From positions 1 through 64,000 of the forward strand of contig NZ_BCSV01000006.1 of the NCBI RefSeq assembly GCF_001571045.1: a DNA stretch of 64,000 nucleotides. Reading direction: 5' to 3'. The notes beneath the pieces are model-generated. The model saw only the letters and a list, made by a program, of their open reading frames with translations. It had not been told where the DNA came from and searched no databases. Of this stretch, positions 23,753 through 33,243 are shown piece after piece. This stretch comes from Curtobacterium ammoniigenes NBRC 101786 (GTDB taxonomy: Bacteria; Actinomycetota; Actinomycetes; Actinomycetales; Microbacteriaceae). The position numbers and the translations under genes are program-made. The number at the start of each line of letters is the position of its first letter. Position 1 is the stretch's first letter.

Positions 23753-25039
23753 ATGCCCGCAGTCGTCATCGTCGGAGCCCAGTGGGGCGACGAAGGAAAG
23801 GGCAAGGCCACCGACCTGCTCGGCAGCCGGATCGACTTCGTCGTGAAGTTCAACGGGGGCAACAACGCCGGACACACCGTGGTGGTCGGCGATGAGAAGT
23901 ACGCGCTCCACCTGCTCCCGTCCGGCATCCTGACGCCGGGCGTCACGCCGATCATCGGCAACGGCGTCGTCGTCGACATCGAGGTGCTGTTCCAGGAGCT
24001 GGAGGCGCTGAGCGCCCGCGGCGTCGACGTCTCCCGCTTGCGCGTGTCCGCCAACGCGCACGTCATCACGCACTACCACCGGACCATCGACCGGGTCACT
24101 GAACGATTCCTCGGCAAGCGGCAGATCGGGACGACCGGTCGCGGCATCGGTCCGACCTACGCGGACAAGATCAATCGCGTCGGCATCCGGATCCAGGACA
24201 TCTTCGACGAGAACATCCTGCGGCAGAAGGTCGAGGCCGCGCTCGACCAGAAGAACCACCTGCTCGTCAAGATCTACAACCGACGTGCGATCTCCGTGGA
24301 CGAGATCGTCGACTCCCTGCTTGCCTACGCCGACCGGCTCCGTCCCATGGTCGCCGACACCGCGCTCGAGATCCACCATGCCCTCGAAGGCGGCAAGACG
24401 GTCTTGTTCGAAGGCGGCCAGGCGACGATGCTCGACGTCGATCACGGCACGTATCCGTTCGTCACGTCCTCGAATGCCACTGCCGGAGGCGCGTCCACCG
24501 GCTCCGGGATCGGTCCGGGCCGCATCGACCGCGTCATCGGCATCGTGAAGGCGTACACGACTCGTGTGGGGGCCGGGCCGTTCCCGACCGAGCTGTTCGA
24601 TGCCTCTGGGGACTTCCTGCGTGCGAACGGCTTCGAGTTCGGCACGACCACGGGGCGCCCGCGCCGGTGCGGCTGGTACGACGCGCCGATCGCGCGATAC
24701 TCGGCGCGCATCAACGGCGTCACCGACTTCGTCCTCACGAAGCTCGACGTGCTCACCGGGCTCGACGAGATTCCGGTGTGCGTCGCCTACGAGGTCGACG
24801 GCGTTCGCGTCGACGAGGTCCCGGTGTCGCAGACCGACTTCCACCACGCGAAGCCGATCTACGAGCGGTTCCCTGGGTGGAGCGAGGACATCACGGGCGT
24901 TCGCCGGTTCGAGGACCTGCCGAAGAACGCGCAGGACTATGTCCTCGCGCTCGAGGCGATGTCCGGCTCGCGGATCTCGGTGATCGGCGTCGGACCCGGC
25001 CGCGATGCAGCGGTCGTGCGTCACGACCTCCTCGGATAG
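23753..25039 (+). CDS. purA: Adenylosuccinate synthetase
   Basis: This 428-residue enzyme joins IMP and aspartate with GTP to form adenylosuccinate, the first step from IMP to AMP. The P-loop [10 protein letters not shown] lies at residues 12-21. [13 protein letters not shown], the IMP loop [15 protein letters not shown] and the C-terminal VGVGPGRD are all intact, and the length is normal. The ATG at 23753 has AGGAG nine bases upstream. A longer frame upstream lacks similarity. It stands apart from the other pur genes in the window. Confidence 0.97.
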   Translation: MPAVVIVGAQWGDEGKGKATDLLGSRIDFVVKFNGGNNAGHTVVVGDEKYALHLLPSGILTPGVTPIIGNGVVVDIEVLFQELEALSARGVDVSRLRVSANAHVITHYHRTIDRVTERFLGKRQIGTTGRGIGPTYADKINRVGIRIQDIFDENILRQKVEAALDQKNHLLVKIYNRRAISVDEIVDSLLAYADRLRPMVADTALEIHHALEGGKTVLFEGGQATMLDVDHGTYPFVTSSNATAGGASTGSGIGPGRIDRVIGIVKAYTTRVGAGPFPTELFDASGDFLRANGFEFGTTTGRPRRCGWYDAPIARYSARINGVTDFVLTKLDVLTGLDEIPVCVAYEVDGVRVDEVPVSQTDFHHAKPIYERFPGWSEDITGVRRFEDLPKNAQDYVLALEAMSGSRISVIGVGPGRDAAVVRHDLLG

Positions 25040-25232
25040 CCGCCAAGCGAAGCCCGGCTTGTACCCCTGTACCCCGGAGGCGCCGCCGTCGACCGGCGAG
25101 AATCCGCCAAGAAATCAATGGATAGCGCTTGAAGAACCTTGAGAACGCGCGGATCCTCTAGCAACGGGCGTCGCGCCTCCGTACCGTAAGAGGTACACAA
25201 CGTCGTACCCCGAACGGAGAAGGAGCGCAGCC

Positions 25233-25553
25233 ATGAGCACCATTGCACCCCGCCCCGAGGTCACCCTCGACACGGAGACCATCGAGACGATCGCAGCGAT
25301 CGAGGCCGAGGTGTCGGTCACCGTTCCCCCGACGCGCGCCGTGATCAGTTGGACCGAGACCGACGAGGGCCTGTGGGCAGCGAACTACGGCGGCTACTTC
25401 GGCGGCACCGTGGACAAGCAGGGCCGGCACTACTTCGTGTCCGATACCTTCGGGTCCTACGTCGGCGACTTCGCCTCCCTGGAGGAGGCGCAGGCACAGT
25501 TGGCGTCGCGCTTGCACGTGATGCTGCCGAACGTCATTCACCCCATCGACTGA
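25233..25553 (+). CDS. Hypothetical protein, 106 residues
   Basis: This small soluble acidic protein has no family I recognise. Residues 45-95 are well structured, with alternating aromatic and glycine residues (NYGGYFGGTVDKQG, then VSDTFGSYVGDFASLEEAQ). It has no signal peptide or membrane helix. The Shine-Dalgarno GAAGGAG is strong and close to consensus, implying good expression. In the 193-base leader GTACC (25181-25185) and GGTAC (25192-25196) form an inverted repeat. It is likely monocistronic. Confidence 0.7.
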   Translation: MSTIAPRPEVTLDTETIETIAAIEAEVSVTVPPTRAVISWTETDEGLWAANYGGYFGGTVDKQGRHYFVSDTFGSYVGDFASLEEAQAQLASRLHVMLPNVIHPID

Positions 25554-25598
25554 GCGTCGCGTTCGGGTCGCCGCTCCCGGCGTCGCCCGCTCGCCTCG

Positions 25599-26345
25599 CT
25601 AGCCCTCCTGCACCGGCTCGATCAACATCGGGCCGGTGCTTTTGGCATTGTTGACGGCGCGCGAGACCTCGTACTGGTCCAGTTCGCCCGCCACGGAGCG
25701 CGACTCGCTGTCCAGCATGGCGAGGAGCTCATCGGAGGATGGGCCGGCCTCCGAACAATCGAGCCACGCATCGTACGAAGCCGGCGTCAGGAACGCAGGC
25801 ATCCGATCGTGCACCTCGCCCGGTGCCACGTGCGCGTCGCGGGTCACGATCGCGAGCGACAGGCGCCACCGCTCAGGATCCGCCCGGTCCTTCGTCGGAT
25901 CGGGCCACGCGCTGACGACCGCGGCCATGGCGATCGCGCCGCTCGGGCGGAAGATGTAGTGCGGCTCCTTGCCGTCCTCGCGGACCACCCACTCGTAGTA
26001 GCCCTGCGCCGGCACGATGCATCGGTTGCTCTGGAAGGCTCTGCGGAACATGCCCGACGTGGCGACCGTCTCCATCCGTGCGTTGATCGGCTGCGGCCGC
26101 TGCCGCCGGAAGTCCTTCGCCCAGGAGGGGACAAACCCCCACTGGATGTCGGTCAGCGCACGCTCGCCCCGGAATTCACGCACCGTCTGGATCGGCGTGG
26201 ACGGCGCGACGTTGTAGTTCGGGACGAGACCCGTGACGATCTCGCCCGTGTCCGCATCGACGTGCTCCGTACGATCCGCGAGCTCGCCGACCAACTCCGG
26301 GAGCAGGTCGGCGGTTCGATCCGACACAACGAAGCGACCGCACAT
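25599..26345 (-). CDS. SRAP protein, YedK/HMCES-like abasic-site crosslinker
   Basis: This 248-residue SOS-response-associated peptidase-family protein begins MCGRFVV, so after Met removal Cys2 can form the stable thiazolidine crosslink to abasic sites in single-stranded DNA. Other family residues are NYNVAPSTPI, WGFVPSWAKD, INARMETV, the catalytic Glu in GYYEWV and the His in VHDRMPAFL. The start is fixed by Cys2. It lies four bases after the aroE stop and is probably co-transcribed with it. Confidence 0.93.
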   Translation of the reverse strand: MCGRFVVSDRTADLLPELVGELADRTEHVDADTGEIVTGLVPNYNVAPSTPIQTVREFRGERALTDIQWGFVPSWAKDFRRQRPQPINARMETVATSGMFRRAFQSNRCIVPAQGYYEWVVREDGKEPHYIFRPSGAIAMAAVVSAWPDPTKDRADPERWRLSLAIVTRDAHVAPGEVHDRMPAFLTPASYDAWLDCSEAGPSSDELLAMLDSESRSVAGELDQYEVSRAVNNAKSTGPMLIEPVQEG

Positions 26346-26349
26346 GCGT

Positions 26350-27237
26350 TCAGTCTGCCGTCTCGGGTGCGCCGATGCGCTCGGGAAGTCCCACGCTCAC
26401 CCGCATCGCGCGGCGGACTGCGGATTCGTCGGGGAGTGGGCTCTCGACGTCGCCGCCGACGAACACCCGAATCTGCCCGATCGCCTGCTCCGTGAGCATG
26501 TCGAGTCCGTTGAGGACCCGACCACCTGCCTGTCCCCACGAGCGTGCGATCGCGGTGGGCCAGGGGTCGTAGGCAACGTCGAACAGGACCGCGTCGGGCC
26601 CGGATGGATGCAGCGGCAGGCCGTCCGCCGCTCCTCCCGGCAGGGTCGAGATCACAAAGCCGAGCGGACCGGCATCGTCGAGGGCCGACAGGGACTGCAC
26701 GTCGAGGGACACACCGAGCCGAACGGCGAGCTCGATGAGCTCGGACGCGCGACGCGGGTCACGAAGGTAGACGCGCACAAGCTCGGCGCCGAGGCGGTGA
26801 CTCGCGACGAGCGCGCTCGTTGCGGTCGCACCCCCTCCGATGATCGTCGCCGCACCCGGCACGTGCCCAAGCGCCTCGACCGGACGGACGAGGCCGTCGA
26901 CATCGGTGTTCACGCCGTACCGCACGGGCCCCGCGGCGTCGTCGACGAAGACGAGCGTGTTCGCCACGCCGAGCTCGTCGACGAGCGAGGTGGACCGGTC
27001 GAGGAGGGGGATGACCGCTCGCTTCAGCGGCATCGTGAGGCTGAGTCCACGCCAATCCGGGCCGAGGTGTTCGAGGAACTCGGGAAGCGTGCGCTCGGTG
27101 ATTTCGTGACGCTCGTAGACGAACGGGAGGCCGAGAACCTCGTACGCGGCGCGATGCATCGTCGGGGACAGCGAGTGTGCGATGGGGGATCCGAGCACCG
27201 CGAGGCGCGTGCGAGCGGGAGCGATCGTGTTCGGCAC
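26350..27237 (-). CDS. aroE: Shikimate dehydrogenase
   Basis: This 295-residue NADPH-dependent enzyme reduces 3-dehydroshikimate to shikimate. The shikimate site is seen in SPIAHSLSPTMHRAAY, the catalytic lysine in TMPLKRAV and the aspartate in VNTDVDGLV. The nucleotide fold has IIGGGATATSALVA rather than the classical GxGG(A/S)GxA form, an Ala/Thr-rich variant common in actinobacterial AroE paralogues, so a quinate/shikimate relative is possible. The GTG start lies six bases after TAGGGT and is probably leaderless. Confidence 0.9.
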   Translation of the reverse strand: MPNTIAPARTRLAVLGSPIAHSLSPTMHRAAYEVLGLPFVYERHEITERTLPEFLEHLGPDWRGLSLTMPLKRAVIPLLDRSTSLVDELGVANTLVFVDDAAGPVRYGVNTDVDGLVRPVEALGHVPGAATIIGGGATATSALVASHRLGAELVRVYLRDPRRASELIELAVRLGVSLDVQSLSALDDAGPLGFVISTLPGGAADGLPLHPSGPDAVLFDVAYDPWPTAIARSWGQAGGRVLNGLDMLTEQAIGQIRVFVGGDVESPLPDESAVRRAMRVSVGLPERIGAPETAD

Positions 27238-27243
27238 ACACCG

Positions 27244-27249
27244 ACCCTA
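27244..27249 (-). promoter_or_regulatory. -10 box TAGGGT, leaderless aroE
   Basis: TAGGGT on the minus strand lies six bases upstream of the aroE GTG at 27237. Confidence 0.55.
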
Positions 27250-27304
27250 TCCGCGGGCAGCGACAGCCAGAGGGACGCGCCATCGGGGCGCCGTGCGTTC
27301 AGAG

Positions 27305-27323
27305 TTAGGTTAGCCTTACCTAC
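27305..27323 (+). promoter_or_regulatory. IdeR/DtxR iron box touching the start codon
   Basis: TTAGGTTAGCCTTACCTAC matches the DtxR/IdeR consensus TTAGGTTAGGCTAACCTAA at 16 of 19 positions and ends at the base before the ATG at 27324. It contains TAGCCT (27312-27317), a -10 box six bases upstream of the ATG. Fe-loaded repressor bound here would cover the -10 box and the start site of a leaderless transcript. Confidence 0.85.
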
Positions 27324-28319
27324 ATGATCCGATTCCCTCTTCGTCGTCTCTTGGCAGGGGTCAGCGTCGCGCTCGCCGCCGCCGTGGCCCTCGCGGGCTG
27401 CGCACCGTCCTCCTCATCAGCGAACAGAACCACCGACGCTGCGCCCTCGGCCGGCTTCCCGACATCGATCACGACCGCATTCGGGACGACCACGATCCCG
27501 TCCAAACCAGAACGCGTGGTCGCGCTCGGGTGGGGCGATGCGGAGGTCGCGCTCGAACTCGGCGTCCAGCCCATTGGAGCGAGCGACTGGCTCGGCTTCG
27601 GCGGTGACGGGGTAGGACCGTGGCTGAAGGACGCATATCGAACCCGCCCGACGATTGTCGGCACGCTTGAGCCGAACTACGAGCAGATCGTGCGACTCCG
27701 GCCCGATGTGATCCTCGACGTCCGGTCCTCAGGTGACGCCGGCCGATACCAGAAGCTCTCCGCCATCGCGCCGACGGTTGCGATCCCGCCGAAGGGGGCG
27801 AACTACCGGACGACGAGCGAGCAGCAGGTCACGATGATCGCGAAGGCCCTCGGACGCGAGCAACGCGGAGCGGCACTGCTCGCCTCGGTGTCCTCAGCCT
27901 TCGACGCCGCCCGCGCCGCCCACCCGGAGTTCGCCGATACTTCGGCGGTCATCGGCTCCTACAGCTCGCAAGGGTTCGGTGCGTATGCCACCGGCGACGC
28001 ACGGGTGTCGTTTATGAAGCGCCTCGGGTTCACACAGCCACGGGCCGTCGACCAGGCCGCGGGGAACGGGTTCTCCGTGGCGCTGTCCGAGGAGAATCTG
28101 GGCCTGCTGAGCGCGGATCTCACTGTTATCCTGCCGATCTTCACATCGGCAGCGAAGGCTGAGGCGGATCCGTTGTTCCAGCGAGTGCCGTCCGTGGCGG
28201 AGGGGCATGCGCTCGTCGTCGACGACGCGCGGCTCGCCGACGCCTTCTCGATCGGAACGCCCGCGGCGACGATCTGGGCCCTGGACCGACTTCCGAGCCA
28301 GTTCGCGAACGCACTCTGA
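27324..28319 (+). CDS. Iron-siderophore ABC transporter substrate-binding lipoprotein
   Basis: This 331-residue lipoprotein has a signal peptide and lipobox ALAGC. It belongs to the FepB/FhuD-like class III binding proteins. Residues PERVVALGWGDAEVALELGVQPIG and LRPDVILDV are typical of the N-terminal lobe, and a long linking helix (QVTMIAKALGREQ) joins the lobes. It captures ferric siderophores for import. No permease or ATPase gene is adjacent, so it must borrow a transporter encoded elsewhere. Iron-dependent repression is strongly suggested by the iron box abutting the start codon. Confidence 0.93.
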   Translation: MIRFPLRRLLAGVSVALAAAVALAGCAPSSSSANRTTDAAPSAGFPTSITTAFGTTTIPSKPERVVALGWGDAEVALELGVQPIGASDWLGFGGDGVGPWLKDAYRTRPTIVGTLEPNYEQIVRLRPDVILDVRSSGDAGRYQKLSAIAPTVAIPPKGANYRTTSEQQVTMIAKALGREQRGAALLASVSSAFDAARAAHPEFADTSAVIGSYSSQGFGAYATGDARVSFMKRLGFTQPRAVDQAAGNGFSVALSEENLGLLSADLTVILPIFTSAAKAEADPLFQRVPSVAEGHALVVDDARLADAFSIGTPAATIWALDRLPSQFANAL

Positions 28320-28333
28320 TCGCCGGCACCTGT

Positions 28334-28370
28334 CCGAGGGGCGTCGGGGAGTAACACGCACGCCCCTCGG
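28334..28370 (+). terminator. Hairpin after the iron-binding protein gene
   Basis: CCGAGGGGCGT (28334-28344) pairs perfectly with 28360-28370 over 11 bp with a 15-base loop, 14 bases after the stop codon. No T-tract follows. It separates the iron-regulated gene from the chorismate mutase gene. Confidence 0.65.
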
Positions 28371-28382
28371 ATGGAGGCTCGC

Positions 28383-28388
28383 TAGGCT
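28383..28388 (+). promoter_or_regulatory. -10 box TAGGCT, leaderless chorismate mutase gene
   Basis: TAGGCT lies six bases before the ATG at 28395, with no Shine-Dalgarno sequence between. Confidence 0.55.
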
Positions 28389-28394
28389 TCCCGC

Positions 28395-28763
28395 ATGACC
28401 GCCGACCAGCCGCTGCCGCCGGACGGCGCCCCAGATTCCAGCGCCGGCACGACCGCGCATCCGCCGTACGATGCCTCCGCCCTGGCAGAACTTGCGAGCA
28501 TTCGCCAGAGCATCGACAACATCGACGCGGCCGTCGTGCACATGCTCGCCGAGCGGTTCAAGTACACGCAGCGGGTGGGCTACCTCAAAGCAGCCGCGGG
28601 GATGCCGCCCGCCGACCCCGACCGCGAGCACATCCAGGTCGCGCGACTCCGATCGTTGGCGGCGGAATCGCACCTTGACCCAGCGTTCGCGGAGAAGTTC
28701 CTGAACTTCATCATCGCCGAGGTCATCCACCACCACGAGCGGATCGCGACCGGAGACGAATGA
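28395..28763 (+). CDS. AroQ-class chorismate mutase
   Basis: This 122-residue protein rearranges chorismate to prephenate for phenylalanine and tyrosine. After a disordered N-terminus of about 28 residues, the all-helical domain runs LASIRQSIDNIDAAVVHMLAERFKY (with a break in the active-site arginine and lysine pattern typical of AroQ). It continues with QRVGYLKAAAGMP and FLNFIIAEVIHHHERIA. Actinobacterial AroQ enzymes often need DAHP synthase for full activity. It overlaps the next gene by ATGA, although that product is not obviously connected. Confidence 0.88.
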   Translation: MTADQPLPPDGAPDSSAGTTAHPPYDASALAELASIRQSIDNIDAAVVHMLAERFKYTQRVGYLKAAAGMPPADPDREHIQVARLRSLAAESHLDPAFAEKFLNFIIAEVIHHHERIATGDE

Positions 28764-29884
28764 TGTCTGCGGCGCCGCTCACCATGCTCGTCGGCTCCTA
28801 CACGGCGAGCAGCGGGGGGCACGCCGCGGGCATCTCGCTCGTGCGGAGCGTGCCGCACGATGCCGACGCGGACGCTGGGCACGGCGAAGATGCATACACG
28901 GTCACCACGGCTGCCGTGATCGATGACCCATCGTTCCTCGCCCTCGACGGCGACCGGCTCTACGCCGTGTCCGAAGCGTCCGCCGGCAGCGTGCACGCGT
29001 TCCGATTCGATGGCGCCCACCTCGAACATCTCTGGGACATCACGAGCGGCGGGGACTCCCCGTGCCACCTCGCTGTGCGCAGCGACGGATCCGTCCTCGT
29101 CGCGAACTACGTCAGCGGGTCGGTGGCGCTGCTCTCGGCGGCCGGCGCGATCTCGGACGGTGACCGCGTTCGCGCGGCTCTCCTGACCGCTGCGGCAGAC
29201 GAGCCGCACGGGGCGGAGACGGTGACGCGCCTCCAGGCCGATCTGATCCGTCTGCATCCATTGCCACCGGCGACCGGTCCGGTGAGCGATCGGCAGGAGG
29301 GGCCGCACGCGCATCAGACGCTCGAGACCGACCGCGGAACCGTCCTCGTCGCCGATCTTGGGGGCGATGCGCTGCACGAGTTGCGCATCGAGTCCGATGG
29401 GTCGATCGCCCCACTGCACGTGCATCCGCTCGCGCCAGGAACGGGGCCGCGCCACATGGTCTGGCACGACGGTTCGCTCTTCGTGACGGGCGAGCTCGAC
29501 GGCCGCGTGCATCGGCTCGAGCGCGACGAGCATGGGCGTCTCGTCGAGCGGCGCTCCGCATCTGCGGTCGAGGGTCCGAGCGCGGAGGCGCTCCTCAGCC
29601 ACATCGACGTGGACGAGTCCGGGCGCCTGTACGCCGCGGTCCGGGGTCCCGACACCATCGCCGTCTTCGACACCGCGAACGGCGGCCTGCGCAGGCTCGC
29701 GTCCGTGCCGACTGGAGGCGCGTGGCCGCGTCATTTCGCACGCGTCGACGGATTCCTCCTGGTTGCGAATGAGCGATCCGATGCGATCACGGTGCTCCCG
29801 CTCGACGCTGACGGGATTCCAGGCCAGCCGATCGCGAGGATCCCCGTCGGCAGCCCGACCTGCGTCCTACCGGTCGGACGCTGA
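28760..29884 (+). CDS. Lactonase-family seven-bladed propeller protein
   Basis: This 374-residue cytosolic protein belongs to the 6-phosphogluconolactonase (Pgl, YbhE-type) propeller family. Characteristic segments are LVGSYTASSGGHAAGI near the start, HLAVRSDGSVLVANYVSGSVALL, GPHAHQTLE, APGTGPRHMVWHD and GAWPRHFARVDGFLLVANERSD. The substrate may be 6-phosphogluconolactone or another sugar lactone. ATG 28760 and ATG 28763 are adjacent, so the start is uncertain by one codon. The 3' end overlaps the convergent dehydrogenase gene by 18 bases. Confidence 0.9.
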   Translation: MMSAAPLTMLVGSYTASSGGHAAGISLVRSVPHDADADAGHGEDAYTVTTAAVIDDPSFLALDGDRLYAVSEASAGSVHAFRFDGAHLEHLWDITSGGDSPCHLAVRSDGSVLVANYVSGSVALLSAAGAISDGDRVRAALLTAAADEPHGAETVTRLQADLIRLHPLPPATGPVSDRQEGPHAHQTLETDRGTVLVADLGGDALHELRIESDGSIAPLHVHPLAPGTGPRHMVWHDGSLFVTGELDGRVHRLERDEHGRLVERRSASAVEGPSAEALLSHIDVDESGRLYAAVRGPDTIAVFDTANGGLRRLASVPTGGAWPRHFARVDGFLLVANERSDAITVLPLDADGIPGQPIARIPVGSPTCVLPVGR

Positions 29885-30811
29885 AACCGTCGGCTCGACG
29901 ACGACGTTCTCGAAGGGCTCGCCCTGCGCAAGCGCTCGCACCTGTGCGCGCATGAGGTCGAGGGTGCGCGGAACCGTGAGATCGGTGAAGCCGCCGACAT
30001 GCGGGGTCAGCACGGTGTTCGGTGTGCTCCAGAGCGGGTGGCCGGCCGGGAGCGGCTCCGGGTCGGTGACGTCGAGGGCCGCGCCGATCCGGCCCGACGT
30101 GAGTTCCGCGACCAGTGCCTCCGTGTCGATGACGCGACCGCGAGCGACGTTCACGACAAGGGCGCCGTCTGGCAACGCGGCGAGCAGGCCAGCATCGACG
30201 AGCCGATCGGTCTCCGGTGTCAGCGGCGTGATGAGAACCATGACGTCGGCGGCCCGGGCGAGGTCGTGCAGCTCGTCGAAGCCGTGCACCTGCCGTCCGT
30301 CCTGCACACGAGCGGAGCGGGCGACCACCGTGACAGCCGTGCGGAAGGCCTCGAACCGGGTCGCGATCGCTGTCCCGATCGCCCCGTATCCCACGATGAG
30401 CACGCGCCGATCCGCGAGGGCGCGTGTCTGCCGGGGGGCCCAACGCCCAGCGGTGCGATCCCGCTGGAAGCCGTCGATGTCGCGCAGAGCGGTCAGGGTG
30501 AGTCCGACGGCCAACTCGGCGGTCTCGTCGTCGTGGATCCCTCGGCCGTTCGCGAGTGCGGCATGTGCCGGGGCGCGCCCGAGCGCATACTCGTACCCGG
30601 CGCTCGGAAGCTGCAGCAGGCGCAGGTTCGGCAGCGACTCCAGGTAGGCCCACCGGTGGCCGCCCGCGAAGTAGAACGGGGTGAGCACCACGGCCGGCGC
30701 CTCGGGCTCAGGGAACGGTGCTTCGAGGTCCCAGACGGCGAGTTCGATTCCATCCGGGACCGGACCGAAGCGATCGACGAGCTCTTGGAACGGCAGGGTG
30801 ACGATCGGCAT
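29867..30811 (-). CDS. D-isomer 2-hydroxyacid dehydrogenase, NAD-binding
   Basis: This 314-residue oxidoreductase has the Rossmann motif LIVGYGAIGTAIATRFEA and the catalytic arginine in VNVARGRVIDTEAL. The Glu-equivalent region is DVTDPEPLPAGHPLW and the catalytic histidine lies in LTPHVGGFTD. The usual DVFEPEPLP is DVTDPEPLP here. It most resembles the short glyoxylate/hydroxypyruvate-type members. The ATG at 30811 shares one base with the purL stop (TGATG), so it is the terminal gene of the purSQL unit even though its role in purine synthesis is unclear. Confidence 0.88.
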   Translation of the reverse strand: MPIVTLPFQELVDRFGPVPDGIELAVWDLEAPFPEPEAPAVVLTPFYFAGGHRWAYLESLPNLRLLQLPSAGYEYALGRAPAHAALANGRGIHDDETAELAVGLTLTALRDIDGFQRDRTAGRWAPRQTRALADRRVLIVGYGAIGTAIATRFEAFRTAVTVVARSARVQDGRQVHGFDELHDLARAADVMVLITPLTPETDRLVDAGLLAALPDGALVVNVARGRVIDTEALVAELTSGRIGAALDVTDPEPLPAGHPLWSTPNTVLTPHVGGFTDLTVPRTLDLMRAQVRALAQGEPFENVVVEPTVSASDR

Positions 30812-33243
30812 CAGTCGGCCAGCAGCCCACCGCCGAGAACGCCCTCGGTCATCGTCTCCTCGACGATGTGCCCGAAGTGCTCTGGGAGTGTGGCGCCCCA
30901 GACCTGGCGCAACTCGTCGACGGACACCTCGAACTGGTCCTGCACGGCGAGGGACCCGGATGTCCGGTCGGTGACACCGATGCGGAGGACCGGATAGCCG
31001 CGCGCCTCGCACATGCCCTGGAATCGGACATCGTCTTCACGGCGCACCGTCACGATGACCCGACCCGTCGACTCCGAGAACAGAGCGGTCGCGGCGTCGA
31101 TGCCGTCGCGCTCCTCGACGCCGTCGAGGACGATGCGTGCCCCCACTCCGAAGCGGAGGACGCCCTCTGCGAGCGCTTGGCCGAGGCCGCCATCCGCGAG
31201 GTCGTGCGCCGACGTGAGCAACTGCTCATCGGCAGCGCCGTGCAGCAGGTCCGCGAGGGCGCGCTCTCGGCCGAGATCGAGCGCCGGCGGCCGGCCGCCG
31301 AGATGCCCGTGCACCGTACCGGCCCACGCAGAGCCATCGAGTTCGAGCGAGGTCGTGCCAAGTAGGTAGATGTTCTGGCCGTCGTCCTGCCACCCCGACG
31401 GGATGCGCTTGGCGACATCGTCGATGATGCCGAGCACGCCGACGACCGGAGTCGGATGGATCGGTGTGGATCCGGTCTGATTGTAGAAGGAGACGTTGCC
31501 GCCGGTGACGGGCACACCCAGTTCCATGCAGGCGTCGCCGAGACCGTCGACCGCCTCGGCGAACTGCCACATCACCTCTGGGTCTTCGGGGGAACCGAAG
31601 TTGAGGCAGTCCGTGACGGCCGCGGGAACGGCACCCGTCACCGCCACGTTCCGGTATGCCTCCGCCAGGGCGAGGCGTGCGCCGGCGCGCGGGTCGAGGT
31701 AGCAGTACCGCCCGTTCGCATCGGTCGCGATCGCGACCCCGAGGCCTGTGGTCTCGTCGACGCGGATCATGCCGCCGTCGTCCGGGAAGGAGAGCGCAGT
31801 GTTCCCGAGGACATACGTGTCGTACTGATTCGTGACCCAACGCTTGTCGGCGAGGTTCGGCGACCCGAGCAACTGGAGCAACTGGGCGCGCAGACCGGCG
31901 CCGTCATCGGGGCGATCGAGCGCCGCGGCGGAATCGGACTGCACAGCGTCGAGCCAGTCCGGGTACCGCACCGGGCGGTCGTACACGGGGCCGTCGATCG
32001 CGACGGTTCGCGGGTCGACGTTGACGATCTCCTGCCCGTGCCAGTCGATCACGAGGCGTCCGTCCTCCGTGACCTCGCCGAGCACGCTGGTCTCGACGTC
32101 CCACTTGCCGGTGACGGCGAGGAACGCGTCGAGTTTCCCGGGCTCCACGACCGCCATCATGCGCTCCTGGCTCTCCGACATCAGGATCTCTTCGGCGGTC
32201 AGGGTCGGGTCGCGCAGGAGCACGTTGTCGAGCGAGATGTGCATGCCGCCATCGCCGTTGGACGCGAGTTCGCTCGTCGCGCAGGAGATCCCTGCGGCGC
32301 CGAGGTCCTGGATGCCTTCCACGAGGTTCTGGTGGAAGAGCTCGAGGCAGCACTCGATGAGCACCTTCTCGGCAAACGGGTCGCCGACCTGCACCGCGGG
32401 CCGCTTCGTCGGGCCGCCCGCCGTGAACGTGTCGGACGCGAGGATCGAGGCGCCTCCGATGCCGTCGCCGCCGGTCCGCGCGCCGAACAGCACGATCTTG
32501 TTGCCGGCGCCGGACGCATTCGCCGTGTGCAGGTCCTCATGGCGGAGGACGCCGACAGCGAGCGCGTTGACGAGCGGATTGCCCTGGTACACCGGGTCGA
32601 AGTAGGTCTCGCCGCCGATGTTCGGCAGTCCGAGACAGTTGCCGTAGAACGAGATCCCGCCGACGACGCCGTGGACGACGCGCGCCGTGTCCTCGTGATC
32701 GATCGCGCCGAACCGGAGCTGATCCATCACCGCCACCGGCCGTGCGCCCATCGAGATGATGTCGCGAACGATGCCGCCGACACCGGTTGCAGCACCCTGA
32801 TATGGCTCGACGAACGAGGGATGGTTATGCGACTCGACCTTGAACGTGACCGCCCAGCCGTCGCCGACGTCCACGACGCCGGCGTTCTCACCCATGCCGA
32901 CCAGCAGGTTCTTCGTCATCTCCGGGGTGACTTTCCTGCCGAAACTCCGGAGATAGTTCTTGCTCGACTTGTACGAGCAGTGCTCCGACCACATGACGGA
33001 ATACATCGCCAGCTCGCCCGAGGTGGGGCGGCGGCCGAGGATCGCCTTGATGCGGGCGTACTCGTCGGGCTTGAGCCCGAGGGCCTCGTACGGCTGCTCC
33101 TTGTCGGGCGTCGCGGCGGCGTCCTGGACGGTGTCCGGGTGGGGGACGGAGCCGGTCGCTTGATCGTGCGGCGAGTCGGGCTGCGCTGTGGTGTTCTGCG
33201 CTGGCGTCACGTGCGGAGTGCTCCCGTGGTCGGTGGCCGTCAT
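30811..33243 (-). CDS. purL: Phosphoribosylformylglycinamidine synthase subunit PurL
   Basis: This 810-residue large subunit uses ATP and ammonia to convert FGAR to FGAM. The N-terminal domain begins after a low-complexity stretch of about 45 residues ([14 protein letters not shown]). Other motifs are [50 protein letters not shown] and the C-terminal [15 protein letters not shown]. It is the small-type PurL that needs separate PurQ and PurS. The purQ gene overlaps it by four bases. Confidence 0.97.
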   Translation of the reverse strand: MTATDHGSTPHVTPAQNTTAQPDSPHDQATGSVPHPDTVQDAAATPDKEQPYEALGLKPDEYARIKAILGRRPTSGELAMYSVMWSEHCSYKSSKNYLRSFGRKVTPEMTKNLLVGMGENAGVVDVGDGWAVTFKVESHNHPSFVEPYQGAATGVGGIVRDIISMGARPVAVMDQLRFGAIDHEDTARVVHGVVGGISFYGNCLGLPNIGGETYFDPVYQGNPLVNALAVGVLRHEDLHTANASGAGNKIVLFGARTGGDGIGGASILASDTFTAGGPTKRPAVQVGDPFAEKVLIECCLELFHQNLVEGIQDLGAAGISCATSELASNGDGGMHISLDNVLLRDPTLTAEEILMSESQERMMAVVEPGKLDAFLAVTGKWDVETSVLGEVTEDGRLVIDWHGQEIVNVDPRTVAIDGPVYDRPVRYPDWLDAVQSDSAAALDRPDDGAGLRAQLLQLLGSPNLADKRWVTNQYDTYVLGNTALSFPDDGGMIRVDETTGLGVAIATDANGRYCYLDPRAGARLALAEAYRNVAVTGAVPAAVTDCLNFGSPEDPEVMWQFAEAVDGLGDACMELGVPVTGGNVSFYNQTGSTPIHPTPVVGVLGIIDDVAKRIPSGWQDDGQNIYLLGTTSLELDGSAWAGTVHGHLGGRPPALDLGRERALADLLHGAADEQLLTSAHDLADGGLGQALAEGVLRFGVGARIVLDGVEERDGIDAATALFSESTGRVIVTVRREDDVRFQGMCEARGYPVLRIGVTDRTSGSLAVQDQFEVSVDELRQVWGATLPEHFGHIVEETMTEGVLGGGLLAD

